A stretch of DNA of 64,000 bases. It comes from Verrucomicrobiota bacterium (lineage in GTDB: Bacteria; Verrucomicrobiota; Kiritimatiellia; CAJWTS01). The notes under the pieces are model-generated. The model saw nothing but the letters and a program-made list of their open reading frames with translations, did not search any database and was not told the origin of the DNA. The position numbers were made by a program, and so were the translations under genes. The stretch is taken from positions 1 to 64,000 of the forward strand of contig JAQBYD010000013.1 in assembly GCA_027623315.1 (NCBI GenBank), given 5' to 3'. Positions 10,805 through 19,905 of the stretch are shown here, piece by piece (position 1 is the stretch's first letter; each line of letters opens with the position of its first letter).

Positions 10805-11616
10805 GAGTAGAACCCGTGCAATTTGAGAAATGAAAATAGGGAGACCACGACAAGCACTCCGAAGCCCACAACAATGATGATCATATGGCGAACGCCGTGC
10901 CATCCGGCAACCTTCCTCGTCACGACGGAGGCGACAAAGATCGCGAGCACGGCAAAGATGGGGAGTAGGCTTGATCCGATTCCTTCGCGGTTCGTTTCTC
11001 GAACCCAGGTCCACCCCAGCGCCGCCCCGAGCACCAGCGCGATACAACCGGCGAGCACCCATGCTGCGGCGAGCCGGTCCAATGTATCAAGAGAGGGAAT
11101 CTTTCGATAAGTCGTGTCAAAACGCTTAGCCTTGAGGCGGCGATGTTGTATCAGGTACATCACTGCAAGCATGGTTGCGACGGAGAAGGCGACGTACGAG
11201 GCCAAGCTCAAGACGATATGAAATATCAAGAGACGGCTGTGCTCGAAATCCCCGCTGGCCGCGTCGTTATCCCATAACAAGGCGGCCGACGCGACGCCGA
11301 CGACGGACGGCAGAAGCGTGAAGACTCCAAGGGATTGACCGTCCGTGAACCTCTCGTTGACGATATGGATGATGGCCAGAAGCCATGCCGCGAAAAGCAG
11401 GCCTTCCGCGCGGGTGGCGAGTGGGCATCGGTGATATTCGGCAGAGATGACGAGGAGATAGCTCGTATGAAGGAGTATCGCAACCAACATGCCGAATCTC
11501 GCGGACGACAGAAAATCTTTTTCTTTCTCCGCCCGGAACAGGCGCGCGTACAACACATACGTGCCGATGTAGGCAACGGGCACCGCAATGCTCAAGAATT
11601 TGAGGAAATGTTCCAT
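10801..11616 (-). CDS. HemX/CcsA-like cytochrome c assembly membrane protein
   Basis: 271 aa with eight or so membrane helices. It matches the cytochrome c assembly (CcsA/CcmC/HemX) superfamily in size and layout: conserved His residues in ILLHTSYLLV and LLIFHIVLSLASYVAF, a GWTWVRE segment late in the protein and a GWHGVRHM loop. The full tryptophan-rich WWD motif of haem-handling CcsA is not obvious, so the HemX/YpjD branch fits better. It is co-transcribed upstream of hemA with a four-base overlap, an arrangement also known from Bacillus hemAX, where HemX affects the HemA level. A haem transport or HemA-control role is inference. Confidence 0.8.
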   Translation of the reverse strand: MEHFLKFLSIAVPVAYIGTYVLYARLFRAEKEKDFLSSARFGMLVAILLHTSYLLVISAEYHRCPLATRAEGLLFAAWLLAIIHIVNERFTDGQSLGVFTLLPSVVGVASAALLWDNDAASGDFEHSRLLIFHIVLSLASYVAFSVATMLAVMYLIQHRRLKAKRFDTTYRKIPSLDTLDRLAAAWVLAGCIALVLGAALGWTWVRETNREGIGSSLLPIFAVLAIFVASVVTRKVAGWHGVRHMIIIVVGFGVLVVVSLFSFLKLHGFYS

Positions 11617-11743
11617 ATATTATTTGAGCACTAGTGCCCATCCGGTCCGAAATCGCTAATTCCAAAAGGAAAACGACAAACTATCAGAACTGGCATTGGG
11701 ATACAAATCAACTGCACGCCTGTTATTTACAGGCATTCTGAAC

Positions 11744-11749
11744 TATAAT
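11744..11749 (+). promoter_or_regulatory. consensus -10 box with adjacent palindrome before the DUF11 metalloprotease gene
   Basis: A perfect TATAAT at 11744-11749 sits 51 bases before the ATG at 11801. Immediately upstream is a perfect 6-bp palindrome, GCCTGT at 11718-11723 and ACAGGC at 11729-11734 with a five-base loop. It covers where a -35 box would lie, and no good TTGACA is present. This could be an activator- or repressor-controlled promoter; only the sequence match supports it. Confidence 0.4.
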
Positions 11750-11800
11750 CACCGGGTTTGGAGGCATGTTCTCGATCGAGACGCGTGCCGGCCGCTTTCC

Positions 11801-14800
11801 ATGACAACACCCTCACAACTACGGATTCTCGTCGCGGCTATTGGACTCACGTGCACGATAGCGCGAGCGGCGCCAGACTTGACGGGCCGCGGCACTGAGA
11901 ATTCGCTTCGGAATCAACTCGCGTCTCATGGCGACGATGCCTCCCAGATCATAAGCGTTCGGATGCGAGGCGAGACGTCTGTTGGGGCCCCGGCGGAGAC
12001 CGTCTCCTTGAGCCTGCACAAGCACCCTTACATGCGCGCAGGTAGCGGCCGAAATGTGTACGAAGGGTCTGTGGTCAACCGACCGGGATCGAGTGTTGTT
12101 CTTGCCGAAGTAAATGGGGCCATCGCTGGAAGCGTCACTTTTCGCGGGGGAAGGCGCTTTGAGCTTCAAATCCAGTCGAACGGTCGCTATGAGCTGCATC
12201 GTGTGGACTCTGTGGAGCTAATGCCCTGCGCCGTATCTGAGGCCTTGGGCGCGGGCCGGGGGGCCGGCAGACCGTCGGAGTCGGTGGCGGCAGGAGACGA
12301 CGACCCGCAAGGGGAGCCTTCGCCCCCGCTGACATTATCAGGGGGCGGGGTTCCGACCATCGATCTGCTCGTCGCATATACGGATGATGCGCGGGCCGCC
12401 GCGGGCGGAACCAACGCGATCGAGGCGACCATTCTGATCGCAATCGCTGAGGGCAATACCGCTTTCGATAGAAGTAACATAGATGCGCGCCTGCGGCTGG
12501 TCCACATGGCCGAAGTGGCATACACCGAAACCGCTAATCCGAACACCGATGTGACCCGTCTGCGAAATACTACCGATGGGATTATTGATGAAGTCCACGC
12601 GTGGCGTGATTTGTATGGGGCCGACGTCGTGGCCATGGTGGTCGAGACCATGAACGGCTTCTGTGGCCTGGCTTTCGTCATGGACGAATTGACGCCCGCC
12701 TTCGCGCAGGACGCGTTCAGCGTAACCCGCCGAGACTGCATGAGCGGATATACGCTGATCCATGAGCTGGGACACAACCTTGGGTGTGACCACACGCGCG
12801 ACGATCCGTCGCTGAAGCGGCTGTTCCCGTATTCATGGGGTTATCGTTTTACCACGCCAAGCGCGACCAACCGAACGGTCATGGCGAGAGGGGACGGGAC
12901 CCGTATCTTGAACTACTCCAATCCGGATGTGACGGTGGAGGGTTCCCCGACGGGTGTTCCGTCGATCGAGACCAACTCGGCGCACAATGCCGCAACGATC
13001 GAGGGCTCCAAGGCTACCGTAGCGGCATTTCGGCAGGAGAAAGTACACATCGGTATCCAGAAAGTGACCGGTGCAGTGCTTCCCCAGCTTGGCGAGGTTA
13101 TCATCTACACGCTTACCGTGACGAATAGCGGGCTCACAGAGGCGACGGGCGTCCAGATCACAGACTCGCTCCCTCCCGGCCTGACCATGAGCAACGCCAG
13201 CCCGAGTTCCGGAGTTTTTAGTAACGGGCTTTGGGCGATCGAGACGTTGGAGGCGGGAGCGGGCGCGTCGTTGAGCCTGGTCACGGTGATCCAAAGTGGT
13301 TTCGCCGGCAGTGTCCTTACGAATACCGCCACACTCAGTGGTGTGGACCAGGTGGATGACACGCTTTCGAATAACTCGGCGTCCGCTGTGATTCAAGTTC
13401 GGTATGTGGACATTGCGGTGACCAAGACCGTCGATGACGACCAGGTCGAGTTGAGTGAGTTCGTCACGTTTACCGTCGCCGTGACGAACCTTGGCGCAGA
13501 CGCCGCGAACGGAGTCGTCATCGACGACAACGTCCCAGCGGGGTTTCTCGTGAATTCTGCGACCCCGGACAAGGGAACGTACACGAATGGCCAGTGGGCC
13601 GTGGGGGCACTGTCCGCGGGTAGCGCAGCAATTCTGACGATCGATGCGCAGGTTGAGATCGGCACGCGCGGGTTCGTGTTGACTAACACCGCGAGCGTAG
13701 CGGGAGTCGACGAAATCGACGGGAACCAGGCAAATGACGTGGACTCCGCAGTAGTCTTCGTGTCTCCCGTTGAGCTTCACGTGTCCAAGAGTGCTAGTAC
13801 AGCGACGGTCGAGCCAGGCCAGACCGTGGTCTATTCCCTCGCGGTCTCGAACGGGGGACCGAATGCCGCGACCGGAATGATCTTCACCGATCAGCTTCCG
13901 CTCGGATTCCTGGTTACGAATGGAGTCCCCAGTGTCGGAACCTACAGCAATGCGGAATGGCGCATCGCGTCACTCGGAGTCGGGTCCAATGCGTCCCTGA
14001 TGGTCACGGCGCTGGTGTTATCCAACGCGGTCGGGACCTACGCGACAAACACACTGCGCCTTCAGTCTGTGGATCAAGCCGTGCTCAATGCGGATGATTC
14101 ATCGGCGTCGGCCGTCGTCGTGGTGAGTCCGGTTGACCTCGCCCTCGTGAAGACGGTCGACGACCTCAAGCCCAACGAGGGCGATACGGTTGTGTATGCG
14201 CTGGCACTGACCAACTTGGGGTTTGGAGTCGCCACGCATGTCGAGATCGCGGATGTTCTTCCGTCCGACGTGAGCTTCGTGAACGCTGCCGGCGACGGTA
14301 TCTATAGTAACGGCAGATGGCTGGTCGAGACAGTAGGGGCACTTGAGGCCGTCAGCATGGACATCCTGGCGACCGTGAACTCCGGCACGGCCGGCACGTC
14401 GGTGACGAACGCGGCGGCACTCGCGAGTCTTGATCAGGCAGACACGAACACAATCAACGATGTGGCCGCGGCGATGTTTGTCGTGGAGGCGGTCGATCTC
14501 GTTCTGCAGAAGTCCGTTGATTATTTCATTCGAGATTCGGGAGACCCGGTTCGCTTCACCGTGCAACTATCCAACCAGGGAAATGACTTCGCTACCGGAA
14601 TTGAAGTCACCGAATTGATGCCACCGGAAATTCTTCTTACGAACGCGGCACCCAATACGGGCGTCTACAGCAATGGATCCTGGTTCATCAACGCTCTCGG
14701 TAGCGGGGGCTCTGCGGTGCTGACGCTGGCGGGCGTGGTGCAGTCGAATGGCCTCGGCAGGCTCCTGACGAACACCGTTCACGTGACCAGCGTGGTGCAA

Positions 14801-16189
14801 ACGGACGTAGTGCTATCAAACAACAGCGCGTACGCCGTCGTCGCCGTCGATGCAGCCGATCTTCATCTCGAGAAGACCGTGGCCGGTGCGCTGCCGGATG
14901 AAGGGGATGAGGTGGTCTACACTGTCACGGTCAGCAATCGCGGCCCGAATAGCGCCACGACCATCATCGTATCGGAGTCGCTGCCCAGTCAGTTGTCCTT
15001 GAGTAACGCGACCGCGTCGGTGGGGACCTTTACTAACGGAACGTGGAGTATCAGTGCCCTTGCCGCACAGACGACAGCGGTCCTGACGATACGGAGCACC
15101 GTGAATGCGGGGACCTCGGGATTGACCGTCACGAACACGGCGACGATCGATTCGCATGACCAGGCCGATACGAATCTCCAGGATAATGCGGATACCGCGA
15201 TCCTTCGCGTCAAAAAGGTGGATATTCATATTTCGAAGTGGGCCGTGGAAACGTCGCCCAGCGAGGGTGGGGTGGTTAACTTTGTGATCCAGACTCGAAA
15301 CAACGGTCCCGATGTGGCGTCGGATATCCAGGTGGCTGATCCGATACCATCTGGACTGATGTTCAGCAGCTTCTTCGGCAACTTCGGGACGTATTCAAAT
15401 GGGACCTGGTTTATGAGTCAGCTTTTTCCGTACGATGAAGTGACGTTGACGCTCATTCTCGTCGTGAATCCGGGAACCGTCGGCATGACGATTACCAACG
15501 TCGCGACGCTCCTTTATCTGAACGAGACCGATCCGGTATCCAGCAATGATCAAGCGCAAGCTGTCATTTACGTAGCACCCACGAATGTGCCTGTTCTCGC
15601 CCTGGCCGGCGCCTATGGGGCGATATCCCCCTCCGGTTTGGTCTGGGTCGCCTACGGCGGGGCGACGAGCTTTCTCGTGACGGCATCGTCCTATTACCAT
15701 ATCTCTGAACTCACGACGAACGCCTCGACCGTTGGCGATTTAGGTGGCGCTGCATGGACGAACTACACCTGGTCGGGGATCAAGGGGAGCGGAACGGTGG
15801 AGGCCGTCTTCGGAGAGAACCTCGCGACGAATGATACGCCCGAATGGTGGCTCGCCCTGCATGGGCTCACCAATGGATTTGATGCAGAAGCGATGGCGGA
15901 TCAGGATGTTGATGGAGCGCACACTTGGGAAGAGCATGTCGCGGGCACCGATCCGACCAATGAATGGTCGGTCTTCTCCGTTACCGGGGTCGTCGCGATC
16001 GCGGACCCCGGATTGGTGCTAAGCTGGTATAGTGTCTCGAATAAAGTGTACTCGGTGGAGGCCAGTTCTAACGCCGGAGCAGGTTATTCGGTCATCGCCA
16101 GTAACATTTTCGCGATCCCACCCGTCAACGTATATACAGCGCAAGTTCCGGGCAAGGCCGCCTCTTACTTTCGAGTTCGAGTCGAGTGA
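11801..16189 (+). CDS. secreted metzincin metalloprotease with seven DUF11 repeats
   Basis: 1462 aa. A signal peptide ending IARAA is followed by a propeptide-like region to about residue 180. A reprolysin-type (M12B-like) protease domain runs to about 415: the zinc site HELGHNLGCDH is at 321-331 and the Met-turn is RTVMARG. Seven tandem Ig-like DUF11 domains of about 120 residues then span roughly 13043-15587, each with a K(T/S)V start, TVTN/LSN strands and (T/Y)(S/T)NG(T/Q/S)W. The C-terminal 200 residues contain TPEWWLALHGLTNGFDAEAM, a segment I associate with Kiritimatiellota surface proteins, then a final beta domain. The likely role is a cell-surface or secreted protease on a rigid stalk. 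The ATG at 11801 is chosen because it gives the signal peptide. Confidence 0.88.
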   Translation: MTTPSQLRILVAAIGLTCTIARAAPDLTGRGTENSLRNQLASHGDDASQIISVRMRGETSVGAPAETVSLSLHKHPYMRAGSGRNVYEGSVVNRPGSSVVLAEVNGAIAGSVTFRGGRRFELQIQSNGRYELHRVDSVELMPCAVSEALGAGRGAGRPSESVAAGDDDPQGEPSPPLTLSGGGVPTIDLLVAYTDDARAAAGGTNAIEATILIAIAEGNTAFDRSNIDARLRLVHMAEVAYTETANPNTDVTRLRNTTDGIIDEVHAWRDLYGADVVAMVVETMNGFCGLAFVMDELTPAFAQDAFSVTRRDCMSGYTLIHELGHNLGCDHTRDDPSLKRLFPYSWGYRFTTPSATNRTVMARGDGTRILNYSNPDVTVEGSPTGVPSIETNSAHNAATIEGSKATVAAFRQEKVHIGIQKVTGAVLPQLGEVIIYTLTVTNSGLTEATGVQITDSLPPGLTMSNASPSSGVFSNGLWAIETLEAGAGASLSLVTVIQSGFAGSVLTNTATLSGVDQVDDTLSNNSASAVIQVRYVDIAVTKTVDDDQVELSEFVTFTVAVTNLGADAANGVVIDDNVPAGFLVNSATPDKGTYTNGQWAVGALSAGSAAILTIDAQVEIGTRGFVLTNTASVAGVDEIDGNQANDVDSAVVFVSPVELHVSKSASTATVEPGQTVVYSLAVSNGGPNAATGMIFTDQLPLGFLVTNGVPSVGTYSNAEWRIASLGVGSNASLMVTALVLSNAVGTYATNTLRLQSVDQAVLNADDSSASAVVVVSPVDLALVKTVDDLKPNEGDTVVYALALTNLGFGVATHVEIADVLPSDVSFVNAAGDGIYSNGRWLVETVGALEAVSMDILATVNSGTAGTSVTNAAALASLDQADTNTINDVAAAMFVVEAVDLVLQKSVDYFIRDSGDPVRFTVQLSNQGNDFATGIEVTELMPPEILLTNAAPNTGVYSNGSWFINALGSGGSAVLTLAGVVQSNGLGRLLTNTVHVTSVVQTDVVLSNNSAYAVVAVDAADLHLEKTVAGALPDEGDEVVYTVTVSNRGPNSATTIIVSESLPSQLSLSNATASVGTFTNGTWSISALAAQTTAVLTIRSTVNAGTSGLTVTNTATIDSHDQADTNLQDNADTAILRVKKVDIHISKWAVETSPSEGGVVNFVIQTRNNGPDVASDIQVADPIPSGLMFSSFFGNFGTYSNGTWFMSQLFPYDEVTLTLILVVNPGTVGMTITNVATLLYLNETDPVSSNDQAQAVIYVAPTNVPVLALAGAYGAISPSGLVWVAYGGATSFLVTASSYYHISELTTNASTVGDLGGAAWTNYTWSGIKGSGTVEAVFGENLATNDTPEWWLALHGLTNGFDAEAMADQDVDGAHTWEEHVAGTDPTNEWSVFSVTGVVAIADPGLVLSWYSVSNKVYSVEASSNAGAGYSVIASNIFAIPPVNVYTAQVPGKAASYFRVRVE

Positions 16190-16197
16190 CCGGCGGA

Positions 16198-17625
16198 TCA
16201 CAAGTAGGGGGACGCCAACCAGGCGACTGCGTCGCGGATTTTCTCTGAAAGCGGCCGGGCTTCGACCTCCTCGAGTGTAGCGGGACGAGATTTCTGCACT
16301 ATATCTCCAATGTGGTCGGATAGTACGCTCGCGATTCGGGCGTCGTAAATCTCGACGGCCAGCTCGAAGTTGAGGCGCAGGCTTCGCGGATCCATGTTGG
16401 CGGAACCGATCTGTGCGTAATGTTGATCGAGTACAAACAGCTTGCCGTGCGCGAACGGCGCGGGTTGATAACAGACGGAGACGCCGCATCGTAGGAACTC
16501 CCACAAGATCTTGCGCGTCGCCCAGTCGACCGGAGGGATGTTGCTTCGTTCGGGCAGGACGACCGTGACGTCAACACCACGCAGCGCAGCGGCAACAAGC
16601 GCTCCAGTGAGTTCGCGGGAAGGCAAGAAGTAGGGTGTCATGATTTGGACGGTGCGTCGCGCAGAAGAGATTGCGCCGATCAGCACCATGGAGAGTCGAT
16701 CGTGATCCTCGTTCGGTCCGTCAACGATCGTTCGGCAGATCGCCCCCTCCAACGTCGCCGGAGCCGGACTCGATGGAGCAAGTTCCTCGCCGGTTACGAA
16801 GCGCCAGTCATCGATGAAGACCGATTCGATCTGGCTCGCGACGGGCCCTTGGATTCCAAAGTGAACATCCGTCAACACATGAGTGGAATCCGTCCGTGTG
16901 ACCAGGTGGCAATCGCCGATGTTCATGCCGCCGGTGAAAGCACTGATCCCATCCGCGACCAGGATCTTGCGATGATTCCTCAGGTTAAGGTGGATGGCCG
17001 GCGGGAGAATTCTGGGCGGCAGGAAACGGGCAACACGGACCCCGCCGTCGCGAAGCATACGACTCGCGCGCCGACCACTGTATAGTTCTCCAATCCCATC
17101 CAGGAGGACATAGACCTCGACGCCTCGCTGTGTGGCGTTCGAGAGTGCCTCGGCGAACTGTCGTCCGGTCGCGTTGGTCTCGTAGATATACGTTGCGAGC
17201 AGCACCCGCTTGGTTGCCTTCGAGATGGCCTCGAGCATCGCCGGATACGCTTGTTCGCCGTTGTAAAGTACTCGGACGTTGTTACCTTGGACCAGGTCGC
17301 GCCCCGTAACGGCGCTTGAGATTCGAGCGAGTTGGCTGAACTCAGCGGGTAGATCTACTGGCGTCTTAATCGTACTTTCGACGGATGAATCGGATTCTTT
17401 TGGGACACTCCGCGCGGATCTGGAGTGCAGTTTTCGCGCCCGGGTTTCAACCCGGTTGATCCCGAGCATGAGGTAGATTAAGGGACCCAGGTAGGGGAAC
17501 ATGAGACAGACCGCGATCCACCCCATCGCACCGCGCGGATCCCGCTTCAGTAGAAGAGCATGCGTAGCCGTCGCCAGTCCGGCGACGATCGGTATGATTA
17601 AGAGAACCCAGTGCAGAAGTTGCAT
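16198..17625 (-). CDS. cls: cardiolipin synthase (phospholipase D superfamily)
   Basis: 475 aa, condenses two phosphatidylglycerols to cardiolipin and glycerol at the inner membrane. The N-terminus has two membrane helices separated by KRDPRGAMGWI, the usual PLDNc arrangement (WIAVCLMFPYLGPLIYLMLG). Both HKD catalytic motifs are intact: H218-K220-D225 in NHRKILVADG and H393-K395-D400 in AHGKLFVLDQ. Each is followed by its GG/GS-N motif (TGGMNIGD, IGSANMDPRS). It converges on the DUF11 metalloprotease gene, with only eight bases between the two stop codons. No partner gene is tied to it. Confidence 0.94.
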   Translation of the reverse strand: MQLLHWVLLIIPIVAGLATATHALLLKRDPRGAMGWIAVCLMFPYLGPLIYLMLGINRVETRARKLHSRSARSVPKESDSSVESTIKTPVDLPAEFSQLARISSAVTGRDLVQGNNVRVLYNGEQAYPAMLEAISKATKRVLLATYIYETNATGRQFAEALSNATQRGVEVYVLLDGIGELYSGRRASRMLRDGGVRVARFLPPRILPPAIHLNLRNHRKILVADGISAFTGGMNIGDCHLVTRTDSTHVLTDVHFGIQGPVASQIESVFIDDWRFVTGEELAPSSPAPATLEGAICRTIVDGPNEDHDRLSMVLIGAISSARRTVQIMTPYFLPSRELTGALVAAALRGVDVTVVLPERSNIPPVDWATRKILWEFLRCGVSVCYQPAPFAHGKLFVLDQHYAQIGSANMDPRSLRLNFELAVEIYDARIASVLSDHIGDIVQKSRPATLEEVEARPLSEKIRDAVAWLASPYL

Positions 17626-17818
17626 GACTTATACGGCGCGTCCGCCCTGTTCAGGACCTCAGGAGCCCAATTGTAAACACGTGATCTCCGAATTGCGATC
17701 TTGAGGTTGCGCGTAACGAGCTGACGTCGTAAAATACACCATAGCTCGGCAAACATCGGCGGACGTGCCGCGGGGCATCGTCCGTTATTCTCAGATAACC
17801 ATGGAGGAGCAAGGACCT

Positions 17819-18358
17819 ATGACGTGGAGAGTTCGATCGGCGAAATGGCTTCTGGCGGGGACGATCATGGCGGGAGCTTCTCTGAATCCGTTGGTTTCGG
17901 TATCTGGAGAAAACAAGGATTCCGGGTCGACCACGGCTTCCGAGGAAGCAGATCCCAACGTCCTGCGGCCAACCACCAACGACTTTTTGAACACGCCCGA
18001 GTACAAGGAATGGAGTCGAGCGTCAGCGAGTGTTCGCGATATCCTTAAGTTGGCACAAGCGCTTCCGCCTGGATCCGATGCGGCCGAGGCTCTAGAGCCG
18101 ACCGTGAAGGACATGCTGCGTCGTCAGGAACTGGCGATCGGGGAGCTGGATGCTCTTCTGGGATCTGAGCTCATCCTTCACAAGGCGCTGGCCGAAGCCA
18201 AGAGAAGCGAGATCCGCCGGGACTGGATTCAGATGATTCTCGACGACAAATCCAGTCGAGGCAGGACGCTCTACGTGCAAACGAGCCGATTCGAAAAATT
18301 GAAGATATCCGACAACCCGCCTAAGGGAATGGACAAGCGCGCGGCGAAAGCACCGTGA
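17819..18358 (+). CDS. exported protein of unknown function
   Basis: 179 aa. A signal peptide (WLLAGTIMAGASLNPLVSVSG) is followed by a low-complexity Ser/Glu-rich linker and then a mostly alpha-helical body of about 120 residues rich in charged residues. I recognise no family. The ATG at 17819 follows GGAGGAGCAAGG, a good Shine-Dalgarno region; an upstream ATG at 17765 would hide the signal peptide. The gene is 72 bases upstream of signal peptidase I in the same direction, so the two may be co-transcribed. Confidence 0.7.
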   Translation: MTWRVRSAKWLLAGTIMAGASLNPLVSVSGENKDSGSTTASEEADPNVLRPTTNDFLNTPEYKEWSRASASVRDILKLAQALPPGSDAAEALEPTVKDMLRRQELAIGELDALLGSELILHKALAEAKRSEIRRDWIQMILDDKSSRGRTLYVQTSRFEKLKISDNPPKGMDKRAAKAP

Positions 18359-18430
18359 CCTGGGCGTGGTACGTTTCCTGCTTGGTTAGTTACCCACTCG
18401 GCACCTGGGTGGAATCGACAGGGGAGACGT

Positions 18431-18991
18431 ATGCGGAGGAGATACTTTGATTATAGCGCTGTGCCCCGTCCTCAGAGGACGTTGATTCTGGCGTGTATGC
18501 TTTTCTGGTCAGTGCTGGCGTACCTGGCCATGAACCAGTTTGTGATCAGCAGCGCCGCAGTCACGGGCCTCAGCATGGAGCCTACGCTCGGGAACGGGGA
18601 GCGATTCGTGATTAATCGGATCGGGCCGCGCCTCGGCGGGCTCCAACGCGGAGAGATCGTTGCGGTCTGGCTACCGGGAGACGATACGATGTCCGTTAAG
18701 AGGGTCGTCGGTCTTCCATTGGAGCGCGTGCAGTTTGTAGACGGACGCGTCTACGTTGAGGGGCATGCCCTCGTCGAGCCGTACCTGGCTCCGGGTATTC
18801 ACACCGGGTCCGGGAATCTCGGTCCCCACCTCTTCGAAGTTGCGACGGACTGCTATTTTCTGCTGGGCGACAATCGAGAGAAGAGCTTTGACAGTCGATT
18901 CGTCGGAGCGATCCACAGGCGCGACATCGTCGGCCGACTCGTCATGCCGCGCGCCCCCGAGCGCTTGACGCGGCTCGCCTCGGGAACGTGA
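18431..18991 (+). CDS. lepB: signal peptidase I
   Basis: 186 aa, cleaves Sec signal peptides on the outer face of the inner membrane. One N-terminal membrane helix (TLILACMLFWSVLAYLAM) precedes box B, with the nucleophile S48 in GLSMEPTL. Box D carries the general base K90 in SVKRVVGLP, and box E is LLGDNREKSFDSRFVG. It is shorter than proteobacterial LepB and matches the compact one-helix forms. An AGGGGAG ribosome-binding site sits just before the ATG. Nothing is evident in the 160 bases after it except a short ATTCGTGT/ATTCGCG repeat near 19102-19130. Confidence 0.93.
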   Translation: MRRRYFDYSAVPRPQRTLILACMLFWSVLAYLAMNQFVISSAAVTGLSMEPTLGNGERFVINRIGPRLGGLQRGEIVAVWLPGDDTMSVKRVVGLPLERVQFVDGRVYVEGHALVEPYLAPGIHTGSGNLGPHLFEVATDCYFLLGDNREKSFDSRFVGAIHRRDIVGRLVMPRAPERLTRLASGT

Positions 18992-19152
18992 GGGGAGGTC
19001 TCAGACCAGCCCGCTAAGGAGAAATCATTCTCCGCGATCCTCAGCGGATTTACACTGCCCATATCGAAAGCATCCACGATATCCGCGGCTTCTCGTCTCT
19101 TCATTCGTGTCGATTCGCGAGATTCGCGGGCTAGAGTCCGGGACGTTTGGCT

Positions 19153-19905
19153 TTAGAACCGCGAGATCCAGTTCCGAAGCGCCTCTGCGAGTTCCGACGT
19201 CTGTGCCACGGGTAGCGCGTGTCCGCGTCCCTCGAGGAGTTGTAACACACCGCTCGTCGCCTCACCGGCAATGAACCGCGATGCCGCGTGCGGAATAATC
19301 TGATCGGCATCTCCGTGAAACAGTCCGATGGATGTCTGCAGCGTGGCGATCCGGCCGCGCAGATCGATGGTGCCCAGATAGTCGAGACCATGCTGGAGTG
19401 ATGAGGCTTCGATCGTCAGTGCCTCGCGGAGATTCGCCTCAATCTGTTCCGGCAATGGCGTCTGTGGGGCGTAAACGAGGGAGAAAAATTCCGTGAGGGT
19501 TCCTCGCGGATCCCGTCGTAGTGCATGCTGCATGGCACGCACTAGAGCTGGATCCTGACCGCACGCGTAGTCGTCCGTTGCCGTAAAACGTGACGTCGAG
19601 CCGATCATCGCGAGTCCGCTCAGGCGTTCGGGGGCAAGGGTTGCGGCTTCCAGGGCGATGATGCCGCCCATGGACCAGCCCGCGACGATTGCCGGTTGCT
19701 TTTGTCGCTCAAGCCGGGCGAGCAACGCGGAGGCATAAGGCGAGCATGCGGCGGGCCTCGCTTTCTGTATGGCCCGGCCTTCTGCGAGGAGGGTGTCAGG
19801 CGCACAGATGTCGCCTGCCAGATCTGGCCCCAACGCGTCCGCCAAAGGTCGCAGAGCATTCGCGCCTCTAGCCCATCCCGTCACGAGGCATAGGGGGCCG
19901 GTCAT
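19153..19905 (-). CDS. bioH: alpha/beta hydrolase, BioH-like pimeloyl-ACP methyl ester esterase
   Basis: 250 aa alpha/beta hydrolase. The nucleophile elbow is GWSMGG near residue 72; the acid and His are likely in FHGDADQIIP and GRGHALPV. In the BioC-BioH pathway the enzyme frees pimeloyl-ACP from its methyl ester, ending the disguise that lets fatty acid synthesis build pimelate. The assignment rests on its position: its ATG overlaps the bioF stop by four bases (ATGA), and BioF uses its product. The fold alone would allow another esterase. No bioC or later biotin genes follow within the window. Confidence 0.7.
   Translation of the reverse strand: MTGPLCLVTGWARGANALRPLADALGPDLAGDICAPDTLLAEGRAIQKARPAACSPYASALLARLERQKQPAIVAGWSMGGIIALEAATLAPERLSGLAMIGSTSRFTATDDYACGQDPALVRAMQHALRRDPRGTLTEFFSLVYAPQTPLPEQIEANLREALTIEASSLQHGLDYLGTIDLRGRIATLQTSIGLFHGDADQIIPHAASRFIAGEATSGVLQLLEGRGHALPVAQTSELAEALRNWISRF

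Noticed and set aside
12833-13780. 315-codon minus-strand ORF
   Set aside because: Antisense to the DUF11 repeats; similar shadows recur over each repeat, showing it follows from the repeat's codon pattern.
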